A stretch of 64,000 nt of DNA from Carallia brachiata (Eukaryota > Streptophyta > Magnoliopsida > Malpighiales > Rhizophoraceae), in assembly GCA_021464245.1 (NCBI GenBank), contig JADCRB010000036.1, positions 3,769,939 to 3,833,938 of the forward strand, read 5' to 3'. Position 1 is the stretch's first letter. Each line of letters opens with the position of its first letter. Of the stretch, positions 34,042 to 46,713 are shown one piece after another. Made by a program: the position numbers and the translations under genes. The notes below the pieces were generated by a model. It was not told where the DNA came from and searched no databases. It saw only the letters and a list, made by a program, of their open reading frames with translations.

Positions 34042-37000
34042 ATGAAGGGTCTCAATTGTGTAAGCTTTCTCTCCATCTCTCTTAACCCTTCCACTTTCTT
34101 GTTTTGGAATGGTTTTTGTGGGTGAAGTTGTTTTTGCTCCTTTGTTTTGAACTTGAAATGATTAGAGTGGAATCTTCTTCATTCTTTTTTGAACTTGATA
34201 TGCTTCTTCTTTTTTTCCCTTTCCCTTTTTTGAGGTGTTTTTTTCTTTTGCTATGATTAGTGAAGATGGTTCTTGTTAAGGGTGTGTTTTTTATTTTTCC
34301 TTCTATGTGGTGTGGAGGTTTAAAGAACATCCCTTTGGCTTTGGTTTTGGCTGCTGGGAAACAGAGAAAGTTTTGAACTTGAGCCTTATGCATTGATTGT
34401 TTGTTTTGGATTGTGGCATCTGAAGGACTGTACCCTTTAACATCCCCTAGAGAGAGAAAGAGTAAAGGGGGCCCACTTTAAAGTTAAGAATGCTGCATGT
34501 TCTAATCTTTTCAGCTGTAAGACAAGGAAAATGCCAGTTTGAATTTTCCATGTAGTTATTACCGTATACTTCTACCGCGAAGGAAAAGGTTGTTGCTTTT
34601 TGTTGATTCTCGCTCTGTCTGAGTGAGAACAGTGTTTGAATTTGTTCTCAATTACTTGTGGGCTCTCAGCGTCCATGTTTCACCACTGAATTTTGATTGG
34701 ATTTTTTTGTGTATCCAACAAAAAGGTGCTTAAATGCTTCAAATTTCATAATTTTATGCCAGAATAGAAGGATAGCAACTTTTTTATGATGAAAAGCTTA
34801 TGTCTTTGGGTTTAGAGCAGCCTGTATCTTCTCTTTGTCTCTAAGTTTTATTTGCACGTGGAATATATCGCCAAAAGATGGCACACATGTTGATGAAATG
34901 AGAACAGCTTAGTAGGCCACAGACGAGTCTTTCTACTTGTATTCTGGGATAGTATTATGAGTGACTTTATTAAGCTTTCTTGGTTGAAAACGACTTGATT
35001 AGTTATCCGAAATGTCAAGGAGGTTTAGGTTTTTAGTTTCTACTTCTTCCAACAGTAAGAAAATTCCTGATAGGATATTAACAGATGACTTAGAGCTTGG
35101 TTTAAACTGGCAGACTTCTGAAAATTCTATTGAGAGCCTTATCCCAAGTGAAGAAGGAAACACCTTGAGGTTGCAAACAAATCTGGATGAGAGTAGAGTG
35201 CTAATAATTAGTAGACTTCTGTTTTTTTTTTTTTTTTTCCAACCCCTTCTCCACTACACCCTGGCAGCCACCCTGCTTAACAATTTTTTTAGCGTGCAAG
35301 AAACACATTATTGAAGTTTTTCATTCTTTCACATGCCATTACTTCGCAGGCTTCTGCACATTCAGATCCCAAGAGTAGATCATGCCTCTGCACCCTTTTT
35401 GCTGTAGCAACGTTTATTTGCAGTGCCTACTTTATTGGTAGTGCGTTCATTGGAGAGGAGTATAAAGATGTGAGTATATTATATTTTGCTGCCTTCATAT
35501 TGGAACTCTTCTTCCAAGATTTGTGGTTTTTCCTAAAAATAGTTTTCTTTGGTACCTGAATCTATTCCTTAATCTATTAGCTAGATTTAATTGGAAAGAA
35601 AAAGAATTGCAATTAGGGATGTTATAAGCTGCTTCCTTGGTTTAGGCATTGTAAACCATTGGTGCATAATAACTTTTGATGAACAAATGAGTAATGAACA
35701 TTGATGCTTAACATTTGGATTTGATTTAGATTTTGTTAATGAAAATTTTCTGTATTTTCTTGCATCTATCCTGTAGGATGATGTTTGATGTTATCTTGCA
35801 GAAACTAACAAGATGGAAATCTTCCCACAGGGTGGCATGGGAACCCTGATAGATGCATGGTTTGTCTCCTAGAAAAGTGGAAGGGAACATCCTTTTGAAA
35901 GCTTAATTTGTTGTCAAGTAGGCTTTCTTTCTGATGTATATTTTCTATTTGCTTAGAATCGTTGCAGGCCTTTGGAAGTGAATCATTGCCTCAGGGAATA
36001 GTTACCAAGACATCTAATTTTGATATGCGGCCTTTATGGAGCGCACCTGTAAAAGATGTATGTAAACTCGTTTTTCTTATTCTAAATACATGATTGGTTT
36101 AGAAACTCATATCATATCAAAATTTGGTTCTTATTCAAGCTCTAATTTTTTTCCAAGAAAGCATGACTTATTTGCTCCTAAGAGCATTGTGATATGGTTC
36201 ACATGCACATTAAGTTCAGCATGGATTGTCAATATACTTCATAAAGAAATTTTTTATACTTGTTTCATACAATACTTATAATGGCTTGCTTCCAAGTGTG
36301 TGTAGTCATCTCGTCAAAACTGATTTTGGAGCTTAATCTTGGTTGACATTCAAATTGGACTTCAAGAATTGCATGCTAATCTGGATTTGAAGAAAGAATG
36401 TACATATTTGCCAGGAATATAGAGTTGGGCAGAAATAATGAGCACATTTTTTGTTTGAATACTTTTGTGTTCTTATATGTATATTGATTTTTCTATACCA
36501 GAACAAGCCAAAAACTTCAATGAACTTGTTGGCAATTGCAGTTGGAATTAAGCAAAAAGAGATAGTGGACCAAATTGTTAAAAAGGTGGGTGTCAAACCA
36601 CATATCCATGTTGGTATGTTTGATTGTCTCACCATATTTGGACCTTAATTTCTCGGTTCCTAATTTACGTTGCAGTTTCCTTTGAGTCATTTTGTCCTGA
36701 TGCTCTTTCATTATGATGGTGTTGTGGAAAATGGAGGGATCTATCATGGACTGATCATGCTGTTCACATTTCTGCAGTAAATCAAACAAAATGGTGAGGT
36801 TTGGTTTTTGTTTGAGGTTTGGTTCATCAGTATTAGTTTTTTCCTGGAAATGAAATGGTCATGAGAATGCTGGTCTATATCCATGGAATTTGTATGCATG
36901 TGTCAGACACAGAGAGAAACACATCATTCTTTTGTGCTTTTTCATTCGCAGGCACACATAAGGGTCATGCTTCGGCATGTTCCCGTGCTTCATACAGGTT

Positions 37001-39261
37001 TATATTGTTCGGCTCTAAATTAAACGATATCCTTGATCTCCTAGGTGGTTTGCCAAACGATTCCTGCATCCGGACATAGTTGCTGAATATGATTACATAT
37101 TTCTTTGGGATGAGGACCTTGGAGTGGACAATTTCGACCCAAGACGGTATGGATACTGCAATTAAATTGTTTTGCTTAATACCAATGTCATTTGATAACC
37201 AAAATTGCGGGCCACTTCAATGGTTACAGAGCCATGCTTTTGTACAGGGAGCAAAATGTCTTTTGTCCTGAAAGTCTGAAACCAAATAACAATATATCTG
37301 AACTCCTTGTCATGTTTTTTTTTTCAAATTTCATCTTTATTTTCTTCCCTGGAAAGCATAGATTTTTCAGTAACTAGTCATTCGCCTAAATTATCATTTT
37401 CTATCAGAGGGCATGTCTTTTGATCTTCGTTTTTGGATGCAAGATGATGTTGTTGTTGGAAATATTAAATTCCTTGCAGCTATCTCGATGTTGTCAAAGA
37501 TGAGGGACTTGAAATATCTCAGCCAGCACTTGATCCTGTTAAGTCAGAAGTACATCACCCAATTACTGTTCGTCAAGGAAATCAAGAGTGCACAGGTTAG
37601 CATAAAGTGCAATCCTGTTCATAATAATTGGATTGCATTGCTTGTTGATGTTGCGCTTAGTGACAAAGTCCATTGGAATTTTTTGACATCAAAGTTTTCA
37701 TTTCTGTGCATGCCACATCTTTCATTTTTGGTTAATTCTGGAAATTTATACAGCAAATTCTAGATGCGTTGTTCGTGAGGAATATAATTGCTAGGATGTG
37801 TCATATAATGCATGATTTTGACATTTACTGTTTATTTTTGAACAGAAGGATGTACAAATTTAAAGGCCATGGAAGGTGTAATGACAGCAGCACTTCTCCT
37901 CCATGCACTGGGTAATTGTAATTGACCTCATGGTTGCTGTTTGATATCAATTGCAAGATTTTTTTGAAAGATTATCCTTGTTAACTGGAAAATGGAAGTA
38001 ATGAGTCAAGTAGCATTGTCCGTATGCTGTAATCAAAGTCTGTTAATGCAGTTGGGTTGAAATGATGGCACCTGTCTTTTCAAGGGCAGCCTGGCGATGT
38101 GCGTGGTACATGATTCAGGTAGATATGTAAGAAATTTAGCAAATTTTACTATATATTGACCAGTTGATCAGAGATCATTTGCATCACCATCTCTAAATCA
38201 AAATGATGTTTATGATGGCTGTTGTCCTCCATTTGTGTAGAATGACTTGATCCATGCTTGGGGTCTTGATGTGCAACTTGGATATTGTGCCCAAGTAATA
38301 TTCCGAGTCCTAAATGTTTTCTTTGTAATTCCGTTGACTATAAAATATTGACATGTCAACTTCTTTGCAGGGTGATCGCACAAGAAATGTTGGTGTGGTT
38401 GATTCTGACTACATAGTTCATATGGGTCTTCCCACACTCGGGGTTTTCAATGGAAGTGAAGTAAGTTTGCCATTAAAGAACTGATAATTTTTTGGGTTCT
38501 GATTGCTTTTTAGGTTTGTTTTAGGCTGGTATTGGTCAAGAAAAAGTTGACTTTTAAAAATTTTTGTGCTCAACAATTGTCTAGTTTCCACTTGTACAAG
38601 TTTTTACTTGGTTGAGAGTGTAGCATCTGAGCTTTGAGCCTAGATTTTGATCTTTGAGCATATAATCTAAAATCCAGAATACGTTTACTAGAAAGGCTTA
38701 GAGGAATCATTTCGTTGATACCTTCACTTAGGTCAAAGAATAAAGGATAACGTGCTGTGCAATGTTAATGTTAAATATTTGGCATATCTCTCACGCTATA
38801 TTGGGGGCTCGTTTGTTCAGTTATACAATGATACACAGGCCCAGTATTCTCGTTCCAAGGACATCAATAGCTCAGGATCATCTGTAAGATACTGAAACCA
38901 GTTTGGCTTCATTTCAGAGCAAATGATTGGTTGACAAATAATGGACGTTCACACTTGGTAATTGGTATTGCAGGCACAGACAGACTATCACAAAGTTGAC
39001 AATAGGCTTGAAGTATGCACTCTGATATTCTGTGAACTATTATACTGCTTTCTTGCTTACTCCAACTTGTGTGCAACATTTTTCTTGCAACATTTTTCTT
39101 AGATGAATGTTGACTAAATGATTATTATGTTTTGTATGCAGGTGAGAAGACAGTCCTTTATCGAAATGGAGATCTTCAAGACGAGGTGGAAAAAAGCCGT
39201 AAAGGAGGATCAATGTTGGGTTGATCCATATCAACAGCAAGCAAATGAAACCTATCCGTAA
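34042..39261 (+). CDS. DUF707 family protein (single-pass membrane, glycosyltransferase-like), two one-base lesions
   Basis: Fifteen exons: 34042-34059 (tentative start, MKGLNC), 35350-35469, 35802-35831, 35968-36057, 36502-36585, 36676-36793, 37045-37146, 37480-37595, 37846-37911, 38052-38118, 38241-38294, 38371-38460, 38839-38883, 38974-39012, 39142-39261. An N-terminal membrane anchor (CLCTLFAVATFICSAYFIGS) precedes the conserved DUF707 core: NLLAIAVGIKQKEIVDQIVK, VLMLFHYDGVVE, FAKRFLHPDIVAEYDYIFLW, DEDLGVDNF, EGLEISQPALDPVKSEVHHP, WVEMMAPVFSRAAWRC and NDLIHAWGLDVQLGYCAQGD. The product would be about 386 residues. Two exons each lack one base: near 36728-36731 (between DGVVE and WRDLSWTDHA) and near 37575 (between ITVR and KSRVHRRMYKF). 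Either the gene is recently broken or the sequence has errors; splice sites are all intact. Family function is unproven; old names mention lysine-ketoglutarate reductase splicing. Confidence 0.85.
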
Positions 39262-40513
39262 AATCAGTTTTCCGGCTACGGGGTTGGTGATCACATTCAT
39301 ACATGACCACAGATGTCCATATAGTACATGCCCAATTGTTTGGGTCATACAAAATCTCAAATTGCTAATTGTGATGTTAACTTGTTTCCGATGAAACGAG
39401 TAGGGAAAATCCTACCATAGCATATTTCCAACTCACACTGAATGGTTCTTGCGCGAGCTGGGATTTGCTCTTTTATGATTCGTTTCTTCTCGGTGTTGAA
39501 GGGAAACAGGCGAGGGGAAATAAATGACATGCAGGATATGTTGAATAGCTTGTTTTTAATACGTGTTTGGATCTTGTAAATTGGTCATTGATCCTGTAAT
39601 TGTAGTGAAGGAATGCATTTTCAGTTTATGCATTATGTGTCGTCCGATGTTGCTGAGGCCAGATTTGTTGTAAAGTTTGTTCTTTTGAATTAAACGACCT
39701 TCCTTTCATATCGAGTTGTAGTTCTGTCAGTCAAACTTCCGTGGTTGTTAGATGAATTGGAGGCAGTGAAAAGTTACGTAGGTACATAATGATATGTACA
39801 AAGTTAATACATAAGAATCTGTATTATTGGATCGTAAAAAAATAAATTTTTTTAAAATAAATAAATTATTAAATTAACTGCATGATGCAGACTATATAAT
39901 TGTATAATAATGTTTTATTATTATTACAAAGACCAAAGACCAAATGCCGGACTATTATAAGTATTCTTAAAACTAAACGTCATGATTAGTTTAAAAACTC
40001 GGCATCATTTCCTTTTTCTTTTTTTTTTTTAATTTTTTTTTGGTACATAAATTATGTAAGTTAATTTATAGATTTGTTCTTCCTTGGAAGACAATTGGTT
40101 CTGCTGTGATGCTCATACACCGAGTTCATTAGGGTTTTGAAGGACAAATTTCGCTTATATGTATTTTTAATACAAGCAATAGACCATTCATTAGAAACGG
40201 AAATTTTTTATAGAGAGAAATACCAATTTAACCTAAATGGGAAATGGAGGTTAACAAAAGAGACTTGCTACAAAGTTAATTAATGGGCAAAGAAAAAAAA
40301 AACTGTGTCAACAAATAAAAGACCGTTTACCACCACTGGTGTATGATACGTTATGAAATTCATATCTGTGTGAAAAACACGAGATTGAGTCTTATTATGA
40401 CTAAGTGATAAAATAAAATTACAATACATTAGTTAATGCTAAGTATAAAATAATTATTTGATTTATATATATTATATTGAGTATAAAATTATAATATTTT
40501 TTTATAAGATTGT
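39262..40513. other. Intergenic region after the DUF707 gene
   Basis: The first 450 bases are probably 3' UTR. The remainder, to the MITE target duplication at 40514, is A/T-rich spacer without recognisable genes. Confidence 0.5.
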
Positions 40514-40521
40514 ATAATACC

Positions 40522-40990
40522 TACTGTTGTCAGAACCGGACCGGACCGGCCGGTCGAACCGATTGAACCGGAGATCGGCCGGTGATCCGAACCGGTTTTG
40601 GTAAATTTTGAAGGGTGACTCGGATCGGTCAAAACCGAAAAAAATCGGTCAAGAACCGGTCAAAACCGGTGAAAACCGGACCGGTTGAACCGGTCCAATA
40701 AAATTAAAAAATTCATAAATTACAATTTGACAACAAATGTTATTTAAATTATAATTAAACATTAACTTTAATTTAAAAGTTCAATTTAGTCCTAAATCTA
40801 TTAAAAATTTCAATTTCATCCTTAAAATTAAAAAAATTAATATTTAATCACTATTTATAAATATTATTTTTATAATTACTTTTATACACATATATATTAT
40901 TAAATACCGGTTCAAATACCGGTTCAACCGGTTGAACCTTGACTCACTAATATTTCCAGTTCGATAACCGGTCCGGTTCTGACAACCTTG
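40522..40990. mobile_element. hAT-type MITE with 8-bp target-site duplication
   Basis: A 469-bp non-coding element. The right end reverse-complements to CAAGGTTGTCAGAACCGGAC and the left end reads TACTGTTGTCAGAACCGGAC, identical from the fifth base for 19 bases. Both sides are flanked by ATAATACC (40514-40521 and 40991-40998), an exact 8-bp direct repeat, the length made by hAT transposases. Subterminal regions are filled with ACCGGTT and AACCGGT motifs in both orientations, while the middle is A/T-rich. No transposase, so non-autonomous. Confidence 0.88.
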
Positions 40991-41332
40991 ATAATACCAC
41001 CTGCTTTCCTATCTATTTAAGAGAAAAAAAAAAAAAAAAAGAAGAAAAAACTTGTTAACCAGTTACCTACAAGTACGACTTGTTCCTTCCAATTTGTTTG
41101 AGTTAAGGTTTTTTTTTTTTTTTTTGAGTCATATATTGGTATCAGGATTAAAAGCCCGCATAATAAAAAAGAGAAGAATCTACAAATTCCATTGGAAAAC
41201 AATAAAAAGGAAAAAATAAAAACTTAAATCTCATTATTAGGGTTTAAGCGCGTTGCTTCGCTTTCCCATCCGTATTATTCCCACTCGCTCTTCAGCTGCT
41301 TATCAATTCATCCTGCGTTCCCCGGAGGAAAA

Positions 41333-44300
41333 ATGTCAATCTGCCGCCTCCTCCGCCGCTCCTCCGCCACATCTGCCGCTCAACCTCTAAGTCGAGCTCT
41401 CCACTACCTCAACCCTCTCTCCGCCCCCCAATCTCATGGTCCCTGTAACCCAATCCCCCAGCCTACCACCCTCACAACTAATCCCATTTCGTCGTCTCCC
41501 CTCGTCCCGTCCTCCCGCAGCTACGCCTTTTCCTCCGCCGAAGAAGCTGCCGCCGAGCGCCGTAGACGAAAGCGCCGCCTTCGCATCGAACCCCCACTCC
41601 ATGCTATTCAGCGCAATCCCAATCCTCCGCCTCGCGACCCGAACGCCCCTCGTCTGCCGGACTCCACGAATCAATTGGTCGGCCTCCGGCTCAACCTCCA
41701 CAACAGAGTGCAATCAATGATCCGCGCTTATGATCTCGACGCCGCCTCCCACATCGCCCGCAACTCCGTGTACTCCAGAACCCGCATCACTGTCTTCACC
41801 TGCAATGCCATCATCGCCGCCATGTATCGCGCCAAAAGGTACAATTCACTCTCTTGACAACACTTTAAAAAGAAAAATGGAAAGAGAAAAGTAGTTTTTT
41901 TTTTTTGGTTAAGGTTTTGTTATTTAATTGTGTAGGTACGATGAAGCCGTGGCGCTATTCAAGTACTTCTTCGAACAAAATGATATAGTTCCCAACGTTG
42001 TGTCGTATAATATGTTGATTAATACCACTGCGAGGAGGGCCGAGTTGATACGGGGCTTGAGGTTTATAGGCATATGATTGCGGTAGCACCATTTCCTCCC
42101 TCTTGTGTGACTTATAGGCATTTAACTAAAGGGTTGATTGAAGCCGGGAGAATCGGGGATGCAGTGGATTTGTTGAGGGAGATGTTGACCAGAGGGCAAG
42201 GCGCTGATTCTTTGGTTTATAATAATGTGATTAAAGGGTTTTTGGACTTGGGGAACTTGGACAGGGCAAATGAGTTTTTTGACGAGTTAAAGGAGAGGAC
42301 TCTGGTTTATGATGGGGTGGTCAGTGCAACGGTTATGGAGTGGTGGTTTCAACAAGGTAAGGATAAGGAGGCCATGGAGAGTTTTAAATCATATATGGAT
42401 AAAAAATTTAAGATTGCACCAGCAACTGGTAATGTTCTCCTGGAGGTTCTGCTCAAGTATGGGAAAAAGGGGGCTGCTTGGGCTTTGTTCGAGGAAATGC
42501 TGGACAATCATGCTCCACCAAATACTCAAGCCGTGAATTCTGATACATTTAATATAATGGTGAATGAGTGCTTTAAGGAAGGGAAGATTGCGGAGGCTAT
42601 TGATACATTTAAGAAGGTAGGGACAGGGAGTAAGTCCAAGCCTTTTGCAATGGATGTTGCTGGGTATAATAACATCATTGCAAGGTTCTGTGAAAAAGAG
42701 ATGTTGGAGGAAGCAGAGAAATTCTTTGTGGAATTGTCATCAAAGTCCTTGAGCCCAGATGTCACATGTTTTAGGACATTGATTGATGCATATTTAAAAA
42801 TGGATAGGATTGATGATGTTGTGAGGCTGTTTAATAAGATGGTCGACGCTGGCTTATGGGTGGTAGCGAGTTTTGGAACTAGGGTATTTGGTGAGTTGAT
42901 TAAGAATGGCAAGGCACTAGAGTCTGCAGGTATCTTGACAAAAATGGGGAATAAAGATCCAAAACCAGACCCCTCAGTTTATGATGTTGTTGTTAGGGGG
43001 CTTATTGATGCTGGTGAATTGGATACAAGCAAGGACATAGTGGATCAAATGATGGAATATGTCGGTGTTCCTCCTGCACTGAAGGATTTTGTAACTGAGG
43101 CTTTTAAAAATGCTGGGCGAGGTGGAGAGATTGAGAAAGTTTTGGATGAAAGCAGGCGAAGAAGCATTTCTCGAATGCCAAGACAGCATCAAAATATGGG
43201 ACCTCACAGAATGCCAAGAGACCAGCCATTGGGGCCATCCCCATTTGGCAGAGTACCACTGCCAGGTCAACATGAGGCTGCAAGACAGCAGCCATTTGGA
43301 TCCAACAGTAGGATTGGAGATCAGCCATTAGAATCCTATCAAACCAGAGGCCAGCAGTCTTCATTGTCATCTCAAACAGGTGGCCAGCAGGCATCATGGT
43401 TTACTCAAACTGGTGGACAACAGATATCATGGCCCTCTCAAACAGGTGGACAACAGGCATCATGGTCCTCTCAAAACAGTGGACAACAGGCATCATGGTC
43501 CACTCAAACGAGTGGACAGCAGACATCAGGGTCTTTTCAAACCAGTCAACAACATGCATCATGGACCTCTCAAACAGGTGGAGGGCAGGCATCATGGCCT
43601 TCTCAAACAGATAAAGAGCAGCTGTCGTGGTCCTCCCAAAGGAATGGGCCGCTGACACCATTTTCAACTCAAACAGGACAGCATTTGTCACAGTGGTCTC
43701 AAAGTGGTGAACAGCAGTCATGTTCTTCTCAAACCAGCCAACAACAGCAATCTTGGTCATCTCAGACTGGAGGACAGCAGCCCACATGGTCCTCTCCAGT
43801 TGCAGTTGCAGGACAGCAGCCATCATGGTCACCTCAAACAGGGGAGCAGCCATCATTATCGTCCCAGTCAGGAGGTCAGCAGCCAATTCAGTCATCTCAA
43901 ATGGGAGGGCAGCATTCTGCATGGTCTCAAACCGGTGGAAATCAGCCGTCATGGTCATCTCAAGCAGGAAGATATCAGGTATCATGGTCCTCTCAAACAG
44001 GAGGGCAGCAGCCATCATGGTCCTCTCAGACAGGACAGCAGCGATACTGGCCACCTCAAATGGGAGGTCAGCAGCCAGCAGGACCTACGGGAATTGCGGC
44101 TCATCAATTTGGTTATCAACAAGCACCGGAGCAGGTGACAGTTGGATCTTTGAATACTCGGGGAGGGAATTCGCATGGATCACCTTCACTTTCTAGACAC
44201 CAACCCTCTCAAATAGCAAATCATAAATGGCAAGATAACCAACAAAAGGTAAAATTATGATGTTTTGATACAACGCATATTTCTCATGACATGAATCGTG

Positions 44301-45296
44301 TCCCACAGTTTCCTGCACAGATGTTGTTCATCTGGTCCCCACCATTGCATCATTTTGACACATTAAAATAGAAATACTTGCAAAAATAAGTCAGTAGTTG
44401 TAGAAAGAGAAGCACAACGGGCACATGAGCCACTCATGAACATGTGAAGCCCGTTCCATTGTCGGAGTGCTAGAATGCTTTTGCACTGTCCTGTTTTTCT
44501 ATCAGCAAATTTTGGTGTCTTACATATCGTAATAAATCTTGCAAACCCCTTGTAGGCATAGTTGGTGCTGATTGCCAAAGTTTGATTGCTTTTATATCTC
44601 TTAGGTCGTGCAATTTAGTCGAAATTATACCACAATAGAAATCTAAGATGATTGGGAATCACTGTACAGATATGAAAATGTTTTTTGATGAAGGAAACTA
44701 TACGCTTGATTTTAAGCTAACTATTTATAACATATGCATGATGTTTATGTTTATTGATTTTAATTTGTCTTTTTTTTTTCTTTTGATAGATGGTTTTTTT
44801 TTTTCCTTTGGATAGACAATTTGTTTGTTTTTGGTTTTTGAGTCGTCTTTCATTTCATATAGCATACTATGGTTGGGTATCTATTTAAAGATTTGGTAGA
44901 TCAGAGCGTCGCCCACTGTATTCAAGAAGCGTGTACTATACTATCCTCCATCATTTTCCGTGTACCAAACACACCCAAGCTGTATAGAGGGCCATAGTGG
45001 TTTTAGGTATTTTGAGTTCTTGTTCTTAGTTTGGCGTGGGTTATAGTGTTTACATCAATAATTTCAGAACAATTTGCCTTTAATTTTGATTACTTGCATG
45101 ACTTAAATCATGTTCATTTGGCTTTCCTTAATTGCTTGATGGCTTTACTGGTGCAATTTCAAAGTTTTAGTTCAATCTTCCATTTTTTTTGTTGCTCAAT
45201 GTCGGACAGCAACCAAATGGACAGACAGAAACCACTAGCGAGCATTCATCAGAACCCCTTGAATGGCAAGACAGCCGCCAGCAAGTCACAGCTTGA
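41333..45296 (+). CDS. GRP23: GRP23, PPR protein with glutamine-rich WQQ-type C-terminus; one-base lesion
   Basis: Three exons: 41333-41838, 41936-44248 and 45210-45296 (last 28 residues from QPNGQTETTSEHSSEP). Total is about 968 residues. Order: S/P-rich N-terminal targeting region with a basic RRRRKRRLR patch, a PPR tract from about residue 125 to 550 (PSCVTYRHLTKGLIEAGRIG, VAGYNNIIARFCEKEMLEEA, PDVTCFRTLIDAYLKMDRID), then a long Q, S, W, G-rich tail of tandem repeats (QTGGQQASWSSQ type). Arabidopsis GRP23 (At1g10270) is essential for early embryogenesis; it has been reported with RNA polymerase II in the nucleus and with organelle RNA editing. A base is missing near 42025-42026: the frame runs NMLINT, then must shift to reach CEEGRVDTGLEVYRHMI. 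Without splicing at 44249 exon 2 would end KVKL at 44260. Confidence 0.9.
43365..44090 (+). repeat. Tandem 33-bp coding repeats in GRP23
   Basis: About twenty imperfect copies of an eleven-residue unit like SSQTGGQQPSW, encoded by a unit resembling TCATGGTCCTCTCAAACAGG. Copies drift in length by whole codons. In the Arabidopsis protein the matching region is the WQQ domain used for protein contacts. The repeats keep all three forward frames partly open, which creates spurious overlapping frames. Confidence 0.9.
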
Positions 45297-46713
45297 CTAT
45301 TAGATAATGAGACGCGATAATTTGGCTGATTGCCCCTTCGCTCATGTGTTCCTGTCTTTTACCTGTGGCAAAATAAGGGAGGAAATTGCTGGATCAGTAC
45401 TATTGTTAGAGTTGCAGAGGATGGTGGTGGTTTTACCCAAGTACAGTAACGATGTAATGTTCAAAGTTTTGGTCACTGCTTATATGTATCTCATTTATTT
45501 TTGCATCAGCTTTATATGATGGATCAATTATTCTTGTAATATGACCTTAGTTGCCACTAAGGATCTTTTGAAGCGATTTTGAAGGTCCGATTTCTCATTT
45601 AAATATATATTTGTACGGCAGCCGGTAGCAACCGTCTTTGAAGCTTGTCAATTGATGTTGCCAGCCATATTATGACATTCATTTTTGGTCATTGGCTTAA
45701 ATTTTTTCTTTTTCTTTTGAGGTGAGTGAAAAATTTGCACTCCTCCAGTGGTTGAAGTTATGTTTCTACAACCTTAGAACTGCCTATGATTCTTACGGCT
45801 AGGAAAACTGTTACAGATGCAGTGCAACTTCCGTTCACACTAACCAACAAAAGTGTTTCATTTGCTGTTTCCCTCGGCTGAGAACTGGCAATTACCTCAA
45901 CACTTGTGCGGTTACTAAGAAACAAATAAAATCAGCTAACAGGACGTTTGATGTCTCTGTGCACTGGTCCCTCATTCCTGGGGATGTAGAAACAAGTGGC
46001 TCTCAGAACAGCCACAATTGTCCATTGTCACGAGATCGAACATGGGGTTGCAAAGTGAACTTGGTCACGAGGTTACACTTAAAATAATAGGACCAATTGA
46101 GGCATATTGAATGGAGGAAAACAGAACCAGGTGAACTGAGTCCCACATCATTTTGTAGCACACTAACAGCTCATCAGATAATCAGGATTGCAATTCACGT
46201 TAACTTTCCCTGACGTCAAAAAGAAAGGGAAACCAAACACAAATCCAAAAGAAAGGGAAACCAAACAAAATCCAAAAGTAGTGCCCCAAAACAAAGAAAC
46301 ACCTCCAAGTATAGATTATCCATTGGAACAAAGTTTTGCACGGCAAACACATCTTGGAAACAAAGGCATTAGCAAAGTCTTACTTCCTCCCTTACGGCAT
46401 ATTTTGAACTCTAGCCTCTTAAAACATCATCAAAGGAAATGGATATCAAGAATCATTGACATAAACTTTCTCTAACACTGCATTGATTCAAAAAGCTCAG
46501 CTATAATATATCAAAATGGGTTCAAGCATAGCGAGTCCTTCTCTGGACAACAACCCAATGGCCTACAAAAAGAAAAAAAAAAGGGGAAAAAAAAAAACTG
46601 TACAATTGTTGCAAAACAAAATCTCTCGGAGAGCTATGATAGCAGCCCTAACAAATTCTACGAGGCATTACAAAAATTATAGCTTTGCCTGTGCCACGAA
46701 AGAAAATGTGAAG
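45297..46713. other. Convergent 3' flanks of GRP23 and the GT14 gene
   Basis: Holds the two 3' UTRs and short spacer. A 28-30 bp direct duplication with core GAAAGGGAAACCAAACA lies at about 46222-46275. No gene seen. Confidence 0.5.

Noticed and set aside
35012..35314. 100-codon frame upstream of DUF707 exon 2
   Set aside because: It lies in intron 1, contains a poly-T run and shows no family resemblance.
37413..37763. 116-codon frame within the DUF707 gene
   Set aside because: It reads through the exon 37480-37595 in a non-family frame plus flanking introns.
42074..42076. ATG at 42074 as start of a separate 728-residue PPR protein
   Set aside because: The upstream exon and 41936-42073 encode the missing N-terminal part of GRP23 in the adjacent frame; the apparent start is caused by a one-base lesion.
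43401..44054. Long antisense open frame (217 codons) opposite GRP23
   Set aside because: It mirrors the tandem Q-rich repeat, whose period of 33 bases keeps several frames open. Its Met-rich repetitive translation has no family.
43365..44090. Regular repeats that could be taken for a CRISPR-like array
   Set aside because: The repeats are contiguous, in frame and coding in a plant PPR gene; there are no unique spacers of constant length.
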